Source: Sphaerochaeta globosa str. Buddy (lineage in GTDB: Bacteria > Spirochaetota > Spirochaetia > Sphaerochaetales > Sphaerochaetaceae). From it: a DNA stretch of 64,000 nucleotides. Under the pieces are notes generated by a model. The model saw nothing but the letters and a program-made list of their open reading frames with translations. It was not told the origin of the DNA and searched no databases. The translations under genes were made by a program, and so were the position numbers. Where the stretch lies: positions 1,618,458 to 1,682,457 of the forward strand of contig NC_015152.1 in NCBI RefSeq assembly GCF_000190435.1, read 5' to 3'. This document shows, one piece after another, positions 43,514 through 51,520 of this stretch (its first letter is position 1; the number at the start of each line of letters is the position of its first letter).

Positions 43514-44485
43514 TTAAAAACCCTGGTTGTTCGGAGTATTTTTTCGGATATACTTCTTATTTTTTCCTCGCCCAATTCCATCCAACAGCCCCATATCCAC
43601 CATCTGCTTGGCAACCAGATAGGCACGTGTTCGTTTTATGCCAAGCAAGTTCATCAAAAGCTCTTCATTGCATTCGCTGTTCTGAGTCAAGTAATCGAGT
43701 ACTTTGTGCATTTGGTCGGTAATATAGATTGTTTTGTTCGATGCGTTATCGGATACTTCTTCAGCATGTTCTGCACGCTTTTTCGCAAGATTCATGTTTG
43801 GCAATGTTATCCGAAAGGAGTTCTCTGTCACCGCTATGGATGGTTTGGCAGAACAATCACGGTAGAGGTCAAAGATTCTGCGAAGGCCCGTCCCATATGC
43901 TTCAATATGCTTTAAACGAAAGAAAACCTGAGCAAGCTGAGGATTTCTAGGCAGAGAGATACCATTTACAATATCATCTTTAGTCAATCCATGAGGAAGG
44001 CCACCCAACGATATAAACTCCATTCGTTCTGCGTTGATATTGATGATGCTACTGCCGCTGAAACTATAATCCCTATGGATGAGTGCATTCAACAAAGCTT
44101 CGCGAATCGCCTCAGGAGGATATTCCATACTATCAACACGGAGTAGACCCGTAATTACAGATTCAGTTTTATTATTGAGCATGATATAGGTATACGCATC
44201 GTTCAGTTGTTTGAAAATCGAACCGCTGAATTCACGTCTGTCTATAAAAATAGTATTACTGATGTCACTAAATACTGCTATTTTGACAGAATGCATACAT
44301 TGATCAGATACAATGAACGCAAGATTTGTGTACAAGCCTTTTGCCGGATCACGTAAAAACAATGCACGATACTTGTCTTGTGTGAAAGCAATATTTCTAT
44401 TCTTGAACTCTACTTCAGCAGTATCAAATGTCAAATCCTGCAATACACTTCTTTTTAGTTCAAATGATTCGCTCTCATACAGCAT
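43514..44485 (-). CDS. AlbA_2/HATPase_c_4-type transcriptional regulator with internal deletion
   Basis: About 323 residues. The core (SMEYPPEAIREALLNALIHRDYSFSG, then FFRLKHIEAYGTGLRRI) is the ATP-binding domain of RecG-like regulators of COG2865, with a C-terminal winged-helix-like part (LLGIKRTRAYLVAKQMVDMG). Full-length relatives of about 450 residues have an AlbA_2 domain after an N-terminus like ESESFELKR. Here ESESFELKR runs directly into SVLQDLTF, which normally follows that domain, so about 120 residues appear deleted in frame. Function may be altered. Three palindromic operators lie upstream. GGAGG precedes the ATG. Confidence 0.75.
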   Translation of the reverse strand: MLYESESFELKRSVLQDLTFDTAEVEFKNRNIAFTQDKYRALFLRDPAKGLYTNLAFIVSDQCMHSVKIAVFSDISNTIFIDRREFSGSIFKQLNDAYTYIMLNNKTESVITGLLRVDSMEYPPEAIREALLNALIHRDYSFSGSSIININAERMEFISLGGLPHGLTKDDIVNGISLPRNPQLAQVFFRLKHIEAYGTGLRRIFDLYRDCSAKPSIAVTENSFRITLPNMNLAKKRAEHAEEVSDNASNKTIYITDQMHKVLDYLTQNSECNEELLMNLLGIKRTRAYLVAKQMVDMGLLDGIGRGKNKKYIRKNTPNNQGF

Positions 44486-44534
44486 TGGAAAGCCTCCTGT
44501 CACACATACTTTTCATGGTAAAAACAGGATACTA

Positions 44535-44584
44535 TGAATATTCACGTGATACAAGTGAATATTCAGTATTACAGTGAATATTCA
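44535..44584. promoter_or_regulatory. Three-copy palindrome array TGAATATTCA
   Basis: TGAATATTCA occurs at 44535-44544, 44556-44565 and 44575-44584, with starts 21 and 19 bases apart, about two helical turns. Each copy is a perfect 10-bp palindrome; copy 3 extends to GTGAATATTCAC. They cover the promoter region (TAGTAT at 44529-44534, minus strand) of the regulator gene, suggesting cooperative autoregulation. Confidence 0.75.
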
Positions 44585-44659
44585 CTATTACCTACGCACA
44601 TATTTCAGTTCATGTTCTGTAAAATGCTGCTCGCTTAGGGATTAATTGTCATTGCAAAT

Positions 44660-44688
44660 TTGCATGTGCATTTTTTCTGGTATAGAAT
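44660..44688 (+). promoter_or_regulatory. Promoter ending six bases before the NUDIX ATG
   Basis: TTGCAT (44660-44665), a 17-base spacer, TAGAAT (44683-44688), six bases, ATG 44695. It has the same -35 and the same spacing as the promoter at 1082-1110. Confidence 0.6.
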
Positions 44689-44694
44689 GAGCCT

Positions 44695-45141
44695 ATGAAA
44701 CGATTACACCCCTATCATGGAGCAGGCATTATTTTCTGGACCCAAACTGAACGTGGAGAGCGCTCCATTCTCATGGGAAAGCGCAACATGAGACCACAGA
44801 ATCATCGCTGGTCGTTTCCTGGTGGAGGTTGGGAACCTAGAGATGGGCGTATGCGTGACGGCAAGGTGAATTACCAGGCTGCCGCAATACGAGAGTCCAA
44901 AGAAGAAATGGGAATGCAGGTGGACAAGCCCGATCGCTTGGCTTTAGTTTGGACGCTACACCTACCCTATTTCCACTACAACGTTTTTGGATATTATGTG
45001 AAAACGAGAATTAAACCACCCTTTGTGGACGAATTCTCTGAGTATACGTGGTGTACTTTGGATTCACTTCCCAAACCCATGGTGGTGTTTGTGCCGTCGC
45101 AGGTACGGCAATTGAAGAAGGTGAGAAGCCCCCTCCCCTAA
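44695..45141 (+). CDS. NUDIX hydrolase
   Basis: 148 residues. The Nudix helix is RESKEEMGM, but the preceding loop is longer than usual (PGGGWEPRDGRMRDGKVNYQ), so the first Glu of the box is displaced. Nudix enzymes cleave nucleoside diphosphate derivatives; the substrate here is unknown. No Shine-Dalgarno; a complete promoter ends six bases before the ATG. Convergent with the AraC gene, with a shared terminator. Confidence 0.85.
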   Translation: MKRLHPYHGAGIIFWTQTERGERSILMGKRNMRPQNHRWSFPGGGWEPRDGRMRDGKVNYQAAAIRESKEEMGMQVDKPDRLALVWTLHLPYFHYNVFGYYVKTRIKPPFVDEFSEYTWCTLDSLPKPMVVFVPSQVRQLKKVRSPLP

Positions 45142-45163
45142 TCGGGAAAGGGGCTAGGTAGTT
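45127..45163 (+). terminator. Terminator between NUDIX and AraC genes
   Basis: AGCCCC (45127-45132) pairs with GGGGCT (45150-45155), and further inner pairs CCC/GGG are possible. A run of T follows after 7 bases. The stem includes the NUDIX stop codon. Confidence 0.65.
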
Positions 45164-45165
45164 TT

Positions 45166-46038
45166 TTACGCTTTGTTTACCGGTCGTACAGGGCGAGCCT
45201 CGATATACCCACGGTATCCCATGGGAGCGAGTTGGAAACGGGGACCATCCTCGTCAGCGAACTGATACCCATACAAGGTGGGGTCGTAGGTCTTCATCAA
45301 CTCCCAAAGAGTATTGATCGCATTCTCGAATTGCTCTTCATCGAAGGGAGGGCCTTGGAATACCATCATCGAGCAGGAAGGCAAGGTGATGATGTCAAAG
45401 CCTTCAGGAATGGGACCGGTAAACGAAAGAGGCACTTCCACCCCCTGCAGATATTCCGAAGTTCCCAACTTCCTGAGATTCTCGGGCATCCACATCCCGA
45501 TCGGTTCAAACAATGCACCGTCGATGGAACCAAGGGTATCCCAAACGTCACACCCAACTTCCTCGCAATATGCAAAGTAGTGCGTTGCCTTATGGGCAAA
45601 CTTCACCACAGCCTTCCGTTCGGGTCGCTGTACAACCTGGACAAATACAGTTTCCATACGTGTTTCTCCTTCACTGAGTGTTGTAAGAGCCGATTTCTGA
45701 TGGTAGGCAGCGAGAGCTTTGCGGAATGCAGAGGGAGTCATACCGAACTGCTTGGTGAAGGCACGCGTGAATCCTTCATGTGAGTCAAATACAAACTCCA
45801 AAGCTACATCGACAATACTCTTCTTACTCGTACCCAAAACATGGGCAGCACTTGCAAGCCTTCTGCTTCGCAGGTACGAGAAGGGAGTACATCCTGTGGC
45901 ATCCTTGAAAAGTCGCTGTGCATGCCACGGGGAATACGTTGCAACCGAGGCCAGTTCCCTTTGGGTGATGGGATCGTCAAGATGTTCCTCAATGTAGGCC
46001 AGCATCCGCATTACCGCATGCTTCTGATACTCATCCAT
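45166..46038 (-). CDS. AraC-family regulator with GyrI-like effector domain
   Basis: About 290 residues. Two helix-turn-helix units of the AraC type lie at the N-terminus (ITQRELASVATYSPWHAQRLFK and VDVALEFVFDSHEGFTRAFTKQFG), followed by a GyrI-like small-molecule-binding domain (near 130-285). This is the Rob/BmrR-like layout of multidrug-sensing activators. ATG 46038 is chosen; TTG 46044 is closer to AAAGGA and is possible. The target genes are unknown. Confidence 0.87.
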   Translation of the reverse strand: MDEYQKHAVMRMLAYIEEHLDDPITQRELASVATYSPWHAQRLFKDATGCTPFSYLRSRRLASAAHVLGTSKKSIVDVALEFVFDSHEGFTRAFTKQFGMTPSAFRKALAAYHQKSALTTLSEGETRMETVFVQVVQRPERKAVVKFAHKATHYFAYCEEVGCDVWDTLGSIDGALFEPIGMWMPENLRKLGTSEYLQGVEVPLSFTGPIPEGFDIITLPSCSMMVFQGPPFDEEQFENAINTLWELMKTYDPTLYGYQFADEDGPRFQLAPMGYRGYIEARPVRPVNKA

Positions 46039-46203
46039 CGTCAATATCGTCCTTTAGCTTGATAGTACTAGAGAAAAGCCCACTGTTCTTGACCGTCCTT
46101 GCTATTATCGCATCGACTAAGACATTTTTACAGCTCTGGTTAATCATCTACGATTACATATTTGTTCACATTTTTATCACATTATTTCATTTTTTGATTT
46201 TTC

Positions 46204-46232
46204 TAGACATCTCAATAATTCAATGCTAGAGT
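46204..46232 (+). promoter_or_regulatory. Promoter of the 46274 gene
   Basis: TAGACA (46204-46209), a 17-base spacer and TAGAGT (46227-46232). Confidence 0.5.
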
Positions 46233-46273
46233 GAAAGCATCACATACGTGGGGTGATACACAAGGAGTTAAAA

Positions 46274-47509
46274 ATGAAAAAGTATTCACTGTTGGTAGGC
46301 ATGCTGCTTATAGCAGCCTTGCTGTTCGGTGCTGGGATCAGCGAAGAAACACAGTTTGCCGATCCAGGTAATGCTGCATATCTGGAGCATTATTTCCAGA
46401 TAACCCTAGGATCGGGGGGCTTGGATGCTGCACAATTTGGTTCAGCACTCAGCTCCATAACCGGTAAGCCAGTTACCCTCAAGGCTTCTAGTGATATCTT
46501 CCAAGCCCTTGTAGAGGCAGCCGACCTTAGGGAGTTGGCCTTGACATACAGCAATAAGAAGACAGCTGAACGCCTCTCCTATTATGGCATCACCGAAGCT
46601 GTTCCCTCTGATTTGCAGCGCTATGTCGCTTGCTCTCTCGATGCCCATCTATTGCCTGTATCGGTAGCCAAGGAATTGTTATCCTCAAGCTATATTGATT
46701 CTGAAACAGCTGCAAACTTACTGATGAGTGTAGCAAATGCCAAGGGAGCAAGCCGCAATTATATCGGTAATGTCAGTGACAGTAATATTCTGATGCGTAT
46801 CTCTAATGCCTTTGATGGTTACACGCTGTTCAGCGACGGCAACCTGGACGAAATTGGGGCATTGACTGTTCAACAGCGAGCCTCAACCGGATACAACCTC
46901 AAAAAGGATGCTGATGAAGCACAGTTCCTCCCCTCCCGCACCATCCAATATGGGCACAGTGATGAAACCCACCTCAAACAATTGACCGTGCTGCTCAATA
47001 GCGAAGGTATTGATGCCAAACTGCAGATTGAACCCAAAGTATCCATCTACGAGTACCTCCTCGACTGGGGTCCGGTGCCCGCACCCAGTCCCTACTATAT
47101 GGTTCTTGCGTTTGGAGAAAACTTCTATCTGGCCTATGCTGTAGAATACGATGCAAAGTTTGAGTTCAGCTCAAACGAGGACCTGCTCAAGTTTGATGCA
47201 CTCATCAACACCTATGCCAAGAAAAATGATGCCAACCAAGCCAAGGACAGTAAGACTGCCCTGCTTAAGGGCGCATGGTGGCAACCACTGTATAGCACAA
47301 CCTTCCAAGCCGACGAGAGCGCATATCAGGAAATCGTCGATTGCGTTCTCCAGGAGAACAGCTACTCCATCCATCCCTTCTCTTTGCTTGAGAACAAACA
47401 AAACTTGATCGATGTACTTCAGAATCTCAGTGGTCTTGAAGTTCAGGAACGCTCTTTGTTCGTAAACAATGCCTTTCATCGCTATCTTACCGGTTCCGAT
47501 TATCAGTAA
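46274..47509 (+). CDS. Unknown secreted protein
   Basis: About 411 residues with a signal peptide (MKKYSLLVGMLLIAALLFGAG). I do not recognise the mature part. It is rich in helix, with one predicted beta region (IYEYLLDWGPVPAPSPYYMVLAFGENFYLAYAVEY split over two strands). No catalytic motif is seen. AAGGAG precedes ATG 46274. It has its own promoter and terminator, so it is a single-gene unit, probably periplasmic. Confidence 0.65.
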   Translation: MKKYSLLVGMLLIAALLFGAGISEETQFADPGNAAYLEHYFQITLGSGGLDAAQFGSALSSITGKPVTLKASSDIFQALVEAADLRELALTYSNKKTAERLSYYGITEAVPSDLQRYVACSLDAHLLPVSVAKELLSSSYIDSETAANLLMSVANAKGASRNYIGNVSDSNILMRISNAFDGYTLFSDGNLDEIGALTVQQRASTGYNLKKDADEAQFLPSRTIQYGHSDETHLKQLTVLLNSEGIDAKLQIEPKVSIYEYLLDWGPVPAPSPYYMVLAFGENFYLAYAVEYDAKFEFSSNEDLLKFDALINTYAKKNDANQAKDSKTALLKGAWWQPLYSTTFQADESAYQEIVDCVLQENSYSIHPFSLLENKQNLIDVLQNLSGLEVQERSLFVNNAFHRYLTGSDYQ

Positions 47510-47519
47510 GTCGTTTTCC

Positions 47520-47553
47520 AAGTCAGGCAGCGTTGCTCGTTGCCTGACTTTAT
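47520..47553 (+). terminator. Terminator after the 46274 gene
   Basis: Perfect 10-bp stem AAGTCAGGCA / TGCCTGACTT around an 11-base loop, then TTATC (the last stem bases are T). Confidence 0.75.
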
Positions 47554-47580
47554 CGGTAAAACCTGCACACATGAGTCAGT

Positions 47581-47596
47581 TTATGTTGTACCATAA
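47581..47596. promoter_or_regulatory. Possible operator before the DeoR-type gene
   Basis: TTATG-TTGTAC-CATAA, an inverted repeat of 5-bp half-sites, 30 bases before the regulator's start codon. A site for autoregulation is plausible but unproven. Confidence 0.35.
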
Positions 47597-47626
47597 GAGA
47601 CCTATTCATAAGGGGAAACCTATAGC

Positions 47627-48379
47627 ATGATTCCATACGTCCGCCAAAGTCAGATATATTCGTACATTAAAATGAAACAGATTGCCTATATCGACGACCT
47701 GCTGGACTTGACCAAGGTATCACTTCCGACTGTGCGTCGTGACCTCAAGAAACTGGAAGAGGAAGGGAAAATCATTCTGCTCAACGGCGGAGGAGTCAGA
47801 CTTACCGAGGAGGCGGAACACTCGGTTGTCGCTCGACTTGAAGTGAACTCCGATGAGAAGTATCTGATTTGCAGCAAAGCAGCCTCGTTTATTGAGAACA
47901 ATGAATTCATCTATGTAGGTCCTGGTACTACCGAGGACTATTTGATCGGCTTTCTTGCTGGAAAGAATGTTACTGTTGTTACCAACGGCATCTACCATGT
48001 GTCGAAATTACTGGAGTATAAGATCAAGACCATTGTGATCGGAGGACAGTTGGATCACAACTATGGCATCACCCACGGTCCTGAGGTACTGGAAGAAATC
48101 GATCGAATGAATTTTTCCACCTGCCTGATCGGAGCAAGTTCCGTAGCGTTGACAGGGGTCTCCTCATTCGACCGTGATGTATCGGTTATCAACCGTAAGG
48201 TTATCAGCCGGTCACAGAAACGCATTCTCATTGCCGATTCCACCAAATTCGCTGCCTTCTCTCCTCATGTGTTTGCCAAGATTGAGGATTTTAATCATAT
48301 CATCACTACTGCCAAGGCAGGTATTCAAGCCAAGGATATGCCAAACCTTATTATCGCCGATACCTCTGATCTTTCATAG
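47627..48379 (+). CDS. DeoR-family transcriptional regulator
   Basis: 250 residues. The N-terminal helix-turn-helix reads YIDDLLDLTKVSLPTVRRDLKKLEEEGKI and ends in LNGGGVRL, as in DeoR repressors. The C-terminal sugar-phosphate sensor (DeoRC) has VTNGIYHVSKLLEY, IGGQLDHNYGITHGP and ILIADSTKF. It lies 15 bases before the phosphorylase gene and probably controls the salvage and uptake genes downstream, perhaps sensing methylthioribose 1-phosphate or a related ester (inference). Confidence 0.88.
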   Translation: MIPYVRQSQIYSYIKMKQIAYIDDLLDLTKVSLPTVRRDLKKLEEEGKIILLNGGGVRLTEEAEHSVVARLEVNSDEKYLICSKAASFIENNEFIYVGPGTTEDYLIGFLAGKNVTVVTNGIYHVSKLLEYKIKTIVIGGQLDHNYGITHGPEVLEEIDRMNFSTCLIGASSVALTGVSSFDRDVSVINRKVISRSQKRILIADSTKFAAFSPHVFAKIEDFNHIITTAKAGIQAKDMPNLIIADTSDLS

Positions 48380-48394
48380 TACAAAGGAAATTAC

Positions 48395-49168
48395 ATGAAT
48401 AAAGCCATTATCGGAGGGACTGGAGTTGGTTCCTTACCCAACACAAGCGGCCCTTATACCATGAGAACAAAGTATGGGGAGGTTGAAACCTATCGTTGCC
48501 TGATAGGAACCGAAGAAGTTCTCTTTCTTCCCAGACACGGAAGCCACCATACCACGCCCCCCCATGCCATCAATTACCGGGCCCAAATGACTGCTCTGAA
48601 GATGGAAGGCATCAGCTATGCATATGCCCTTGCAACCAGTGGTTCGATGGAGAGCTCAATCACTGAAGGTTCTCTTGTGGTAATCGAGGACTTTCTCGAC
48701 TTTACGACAAGCCGCATCAAAACATTCTTCGATGGTTCTGACCAAAGGGTAGCCCATACTGATATGAGCGACCCCTATTGCAGAACCCTGCGAGATCTTT
48801 TTGTACAGACTGCAAAGCAACAAGGAGTCGGCATACACACCGGCGGAGTCTACGTCTGTACCGAAGGGCCTCGCTTTGAAGGTAAGGCCGAAATTGCCAT
48901 GTTGCAAAAAATGGGAGGAACGCTCGTCGGCATGACCGGCATTCCCGAGGTTTTTTTGGCCAAGGAGCTTGGCATTTGCTATGCTGCCATCGGTCTGATT
49001 TCCAATATGGCTTGTGGAATACGTGGCGAAAACCTTGCACAAATTGACCATGGCAAGCGTGTCGCAGAGGCAAAAGAAACAGCAATGCACATTATTTCAC
49101 ACATATTCCGCTCACAAGAACTCACCCAAGAACGGTGTGACTGCTCCAAGGCAGTTCTTTATTTATAA
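48395..49168 (+). CDS. mtnP: Methylthio-purine nucleoside phosphorylase (MTA/MTI phosphorylase family)
   Basis: 257 residues of the PNP/MTAP family. IIGGTG at the N-terminus, PRHGSHHTTPPHAINYRA (phosphate and ribose sites) and GMTGIPEVFLAKE are typical. At the purine-selecting position it has Asn204 (LISNMACG), where adenine-specific MTA phosphorylases have Asp (TDYD). Asn is found in enzymes acting on 6-oxopurines, including methylthioinosine phosphorylase. It may therefore prefer methylthioinosine or inosine/guanosine. The next gene, mtnA, supports a methylthio-sugar product. AAAGGA precedes the ATG. Confidence 0.8.
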   Translation: MNKAIIGGTGVGSLPNTSGPYTMRTKYGEVETYRCLIGTEEVLFLPRHGSHHTTPPHAINYRAQMTALKMEGISYAYALATSGSMESSITEGSLVVIEDFLDFTTSRIKTFFDGSDQRVAHTDMSDPYCRTLRDLFVQTAKQQGVGIHTGGVYVCTEGPRFEGKAEIAMLQKMGGTLVGMTGIPEVFLAKELGICYAAIGLISNMACGIRGENLAQIDHGKRVAEAKETAMHIISHIFRSQELTQERCDCSKAVLYL

Positions 49169-49182
49169 ACCAGGAGACGTAC

Positions 49183-50256
49183 ATGCATACCACTATTCCC
49201 GTCAGCTTACAGCATGATCCAGTAAAGCTGATACTGCTCGACCAGACCAGACTACCCGAAGAGGAGCTTTTCTTGCATTTGGATAGTCGAGACTCAATCT
49301 ATGAGGCAATTAAGAAACTTCGGGTACGGGGAGCCCCGGCGATCGGCATTGCCGCAGCATACGGCATGTATGTGTGCCTAGCTCAACAGAGCTACCCGAG
49401 CCTTACTGCTATGAAGCTCGATTTTGCTGAACTGAAGCAATATTTTGCCTCCAGCCGCCCCACTGCGGTAAATTTGTTCTGGGCTTTGCAGCGGATGCAA
49501 ATCAGGTTTGACACTGTATTGAGTAATCCCCAGGCCAGGCAGCAAGACGTCCTATTGGCTCTTTTGGATGAAAGCACAGCCATTTTCGAAGAAGATCAGG
49601 CCATGAGCAAGGCAATTGGGGAGCACGGACTGACACTGTTTGACAAGACCAAGACGTGGGGCGTAATGACACACTGCAATGCAGGAGGCTTGGCCACCAG
49701 CGGCTATGGGACTGCTCTTGCCCCGCTGTATCTGGGTCATGAAAGGGGCTATCACTTTTCTGTCTACTCAAATGAGACCAGACCCTTGTTGCAGGGCAGC
49801 CGTCTTACCGCCTATGAGCTGAACAAAGGAGGCCTCGATGTCACCATTCTCTGTGACAACATGGCTTCCTTGGTCATGAAGGAAGGAAAAATCGATGCTG
49901 TCATCGTGGGGGCCGACCGTATCGCCGCCAATGGTGATGCTGCTAACAAAATTGGTACCAGCGGGGTGGCAATTCTTGCCAAGTATTACAACATTCCGTT
50001 CTATGTAGCTGCTCCTAGTTCCACCTTTGACCTGAAAACCGCCCATGGCTCGGATATTGTCATAGAAAAACGGGACGGGGAAGAGGTAGTAAATGGCTTT
50101 GGCAAACGCACCGGCCCCAAGGATGTGAAGGTCTACAACCCTGCCTTTGATGTGACCGATGCTTCCTTGATCACAGCCATCATCACTGAAAAAGGACGTA
50201 TTGAGCATCCCACCACCGAGAAGGTACGTAAGCATCTGGAAATGGGGAGTGTTTGA
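49183..50256 (+). CDS. mtnA: S-methyl-5-thioribose-1-phosphate isomerase
   Basis: 357 residues. KKLRVRGAPAIGIAAAYG, MTHCNAGGLATSGYGTAL (catalytic Cys), VGADRIAANGDAANKIGT and FYVAAPSSTFD are the conserved MtnA blocks. It isomerises methylthioribose 1-phosphate to methylthioribulose 1-phosphate. Starts 14 bases after mtnP with AGGAG. Later steps (mtnB and onward, or a shunt aldolase) are not in this window. Confidence 0.92.
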   Translation: MHTTIPVSLQHDPVKLILLDQTRLPEEELFLHLDSRDSIYEAIKKLRVRGAPAIGIAAAYGMYVCLAQQSYPSLTAMKLDFAELKQYFASSRPTAVNLFWALQRMQIRFDTVLSNPQARQQDVLLALLDESTAIFEEDQAMSKAIGEHGLTLFDKTKTWGVMTHCNAGGLATSGYGTALAPLYLGHERGYHFSVYSNETRPLLQGSRLTAYELNKGGLDVTILCDNMASLVMKEGKIDAVIVGADRIAANGDAANKIGTSGVAILAKYYNIPFYVAAPSSTFDLKTAHGSDIVIEKRDGEEVVNGFGKRTGPKDVKVYNPAFDVTDASLITAIITEKGRIEHPTTEKVRKHLEMGSV

Positions 50257-50267
50257 AATATTGCGCT

Positions 50268-50296
50268 TTGTAAAACCTACTACCATCTTTTATAAT
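50268..50296 (+). promoter_or_regulatory. Internal promoter of the nucleoside transporter genes
   Basis: TTGTAA (50268-50273), a 17-base spacer and consensus TATAAT (50291-50296), 33 bases before the binding-protein start. It would allow transport genes to be expressed apart from mtnPA. Confidence 0.7.
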
Positions 50297-50329
50297 GGTT
50301 TAGGGTATTTCATAGGTAAGGAGAAGGTT

Positions 50330-51454
50330 ATGAAGAGAGTATTTGGATTCATCGCACTGGTTCTGATCACCGGTTTGCTCTTCGCAGCGGGTGCTGCAGA
50401 AAAGCAGCCTCTAGCCGAAGCTGGCTTGAATATCGCCATTATCACCACACCATCGGGTGTCGATGACGGTTCATTCAATCAGGACAATTACAACGGGATT
50501 CTTGCATTTGTAAAGAATCATCCTACTGCAAAAGTAACGGCCATTCGTGAACCCAGCGGTGACGTTGCAGCAGCTCTGAAGGCAGCAGCCGATGTCGTAG
50601 CTGAGTACGATGTCCTGGTCTGTACCGGTTTCCAGTTTGCTGGAATCGGCGAACTTGCCATGGAAAACCCCAACACCAAGTTCATTCTTGTTGACACCTA
50701 CCCCACCGATGCAAAGGGCAACAGCGTTGAGCTTCCGAACGTGTACGCAATGACCTTTGCCGAGCAGGAATCAGGCTTCTTCGCCGGTGTTGCCGCCGCT
50801 CTCGAAACCAAAACCAACAAGGTTGCAGTTGTCAACGGCGTAGCCTACCCCTCCAATGTCAACTATCAGTATGGCTTTGAGACCGGTGTCATCTATGCAA
50901 ACCAGAAACTCGGCACAAACGTACAGGTACTTGAGCTTGCTTCACGTGCCGGTACCGATGTAACGGGGGCCAATGTCGGCGGAAACTATGCCGGCTCATT
51001 TGCTGACGAAGCAACCGGCAAGGTCATCGGTCAGCAATTGTTTGCCCAAGGTGCCGATATCATTTTTGTGGCAGCCGGTGCAACCGGAAACGGTGTATTC
51101 ACTGCAGCAAAAGAGAGCAACGGAAAGCTGAAGGTAATCGGTTGTGACGTTGACCAATGGGACGATGGAACAGTCGGTAGTGGCAACATTATCCTTACCA
51201 GCGTTCTCAAGGTCATGAGCCTCAACGTTGAGCGCGTGCTGAATCAGATTCAGGATGGAACGTTCAAGGGAGCAAACATGCTCTTGAAGGCTGATACCGA
51301 TTCCACCGGCTTCGTAAAGAAGGGCGGACGCAATCAGCTGTCTACTTCTACAATCCAGAAGCTTGACGAATCGTATGCCTTAGTCCAGAAGGGAACGATT
51401 GTTCCTGCTTCCAACTTTGGCGGTTTCACCCCTGAACAGTTCAAGGTGAACTGA
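50330..51454 (+). CDS. BMP-family purine nucleoside-binding protein (PnrA/TmpC-like)
   Basis: About 374 residues with a signal peptide ending near LLFAAGAAEK; no lipobox Cys is seen. GVDDGSFNQDNYNGI near residue 43 and the C-terminal VIGCDVDQWDDG are typical of the basic membrane protein family, whose treponemal member PnrA binds purine nucleosides. It is the receptor for the ABC transporter encoded downstream. AAGGAG precedes ATG 50330. Position after mtnPA suggests methylthio- or other purine nucleosides as ligand. Confidence 0.88.
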   Translation: MKRVFGFIALVLITGLLFAAGAAEKQPLAEAGLNIAIITTPSGVDDGSFNQDNYNGILAFVKNHPTAKVTAIREPSGDVAAALKAAADVVAEYDVLVCTGFQFAGIGELAMENPNTKFILVDTYPTDAKGNSVELPNVYAMTFAEQESGFFAGVAAALETKTNKVAVVNGVAYPSNVNYQYGFETGVIYANQKLGTNVQVLELASRAGTDVTGANVGGNYAGSFADEATGKVIGQQLFAQGADIIFVAAGATGNGVFTAAKESNGKLKVIGCDVDQWDDGTVGSGNIILTSVLKVMSLNVERVLNQIQDGTFKGANMLLKADTDSTGFVKKGGRNQLSTSTIQKLDESYALVQKGTIVPASNFGGFTPEQFKVN

Positions 51455-51469
51455 GAACCTGTGTGCTAT

Positions 51470-51499
51470 CACCCGTGCCTGAAAAGGGCACGGGTGTTT
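51470..51499 (+). terminator. Hairpin between receptor and ATPase genes
   Basis: Stem CACCCGTGCC / GGCACGGGTG, 7-base loop, then TTTATC. The short T-run suggests partial termination or mRNA protection, giving more receptor than transporter. Confidence 0.7.
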
Positions 51500-51520
51500 A
51501 TCTGAGAGAGGTAGACCGAC

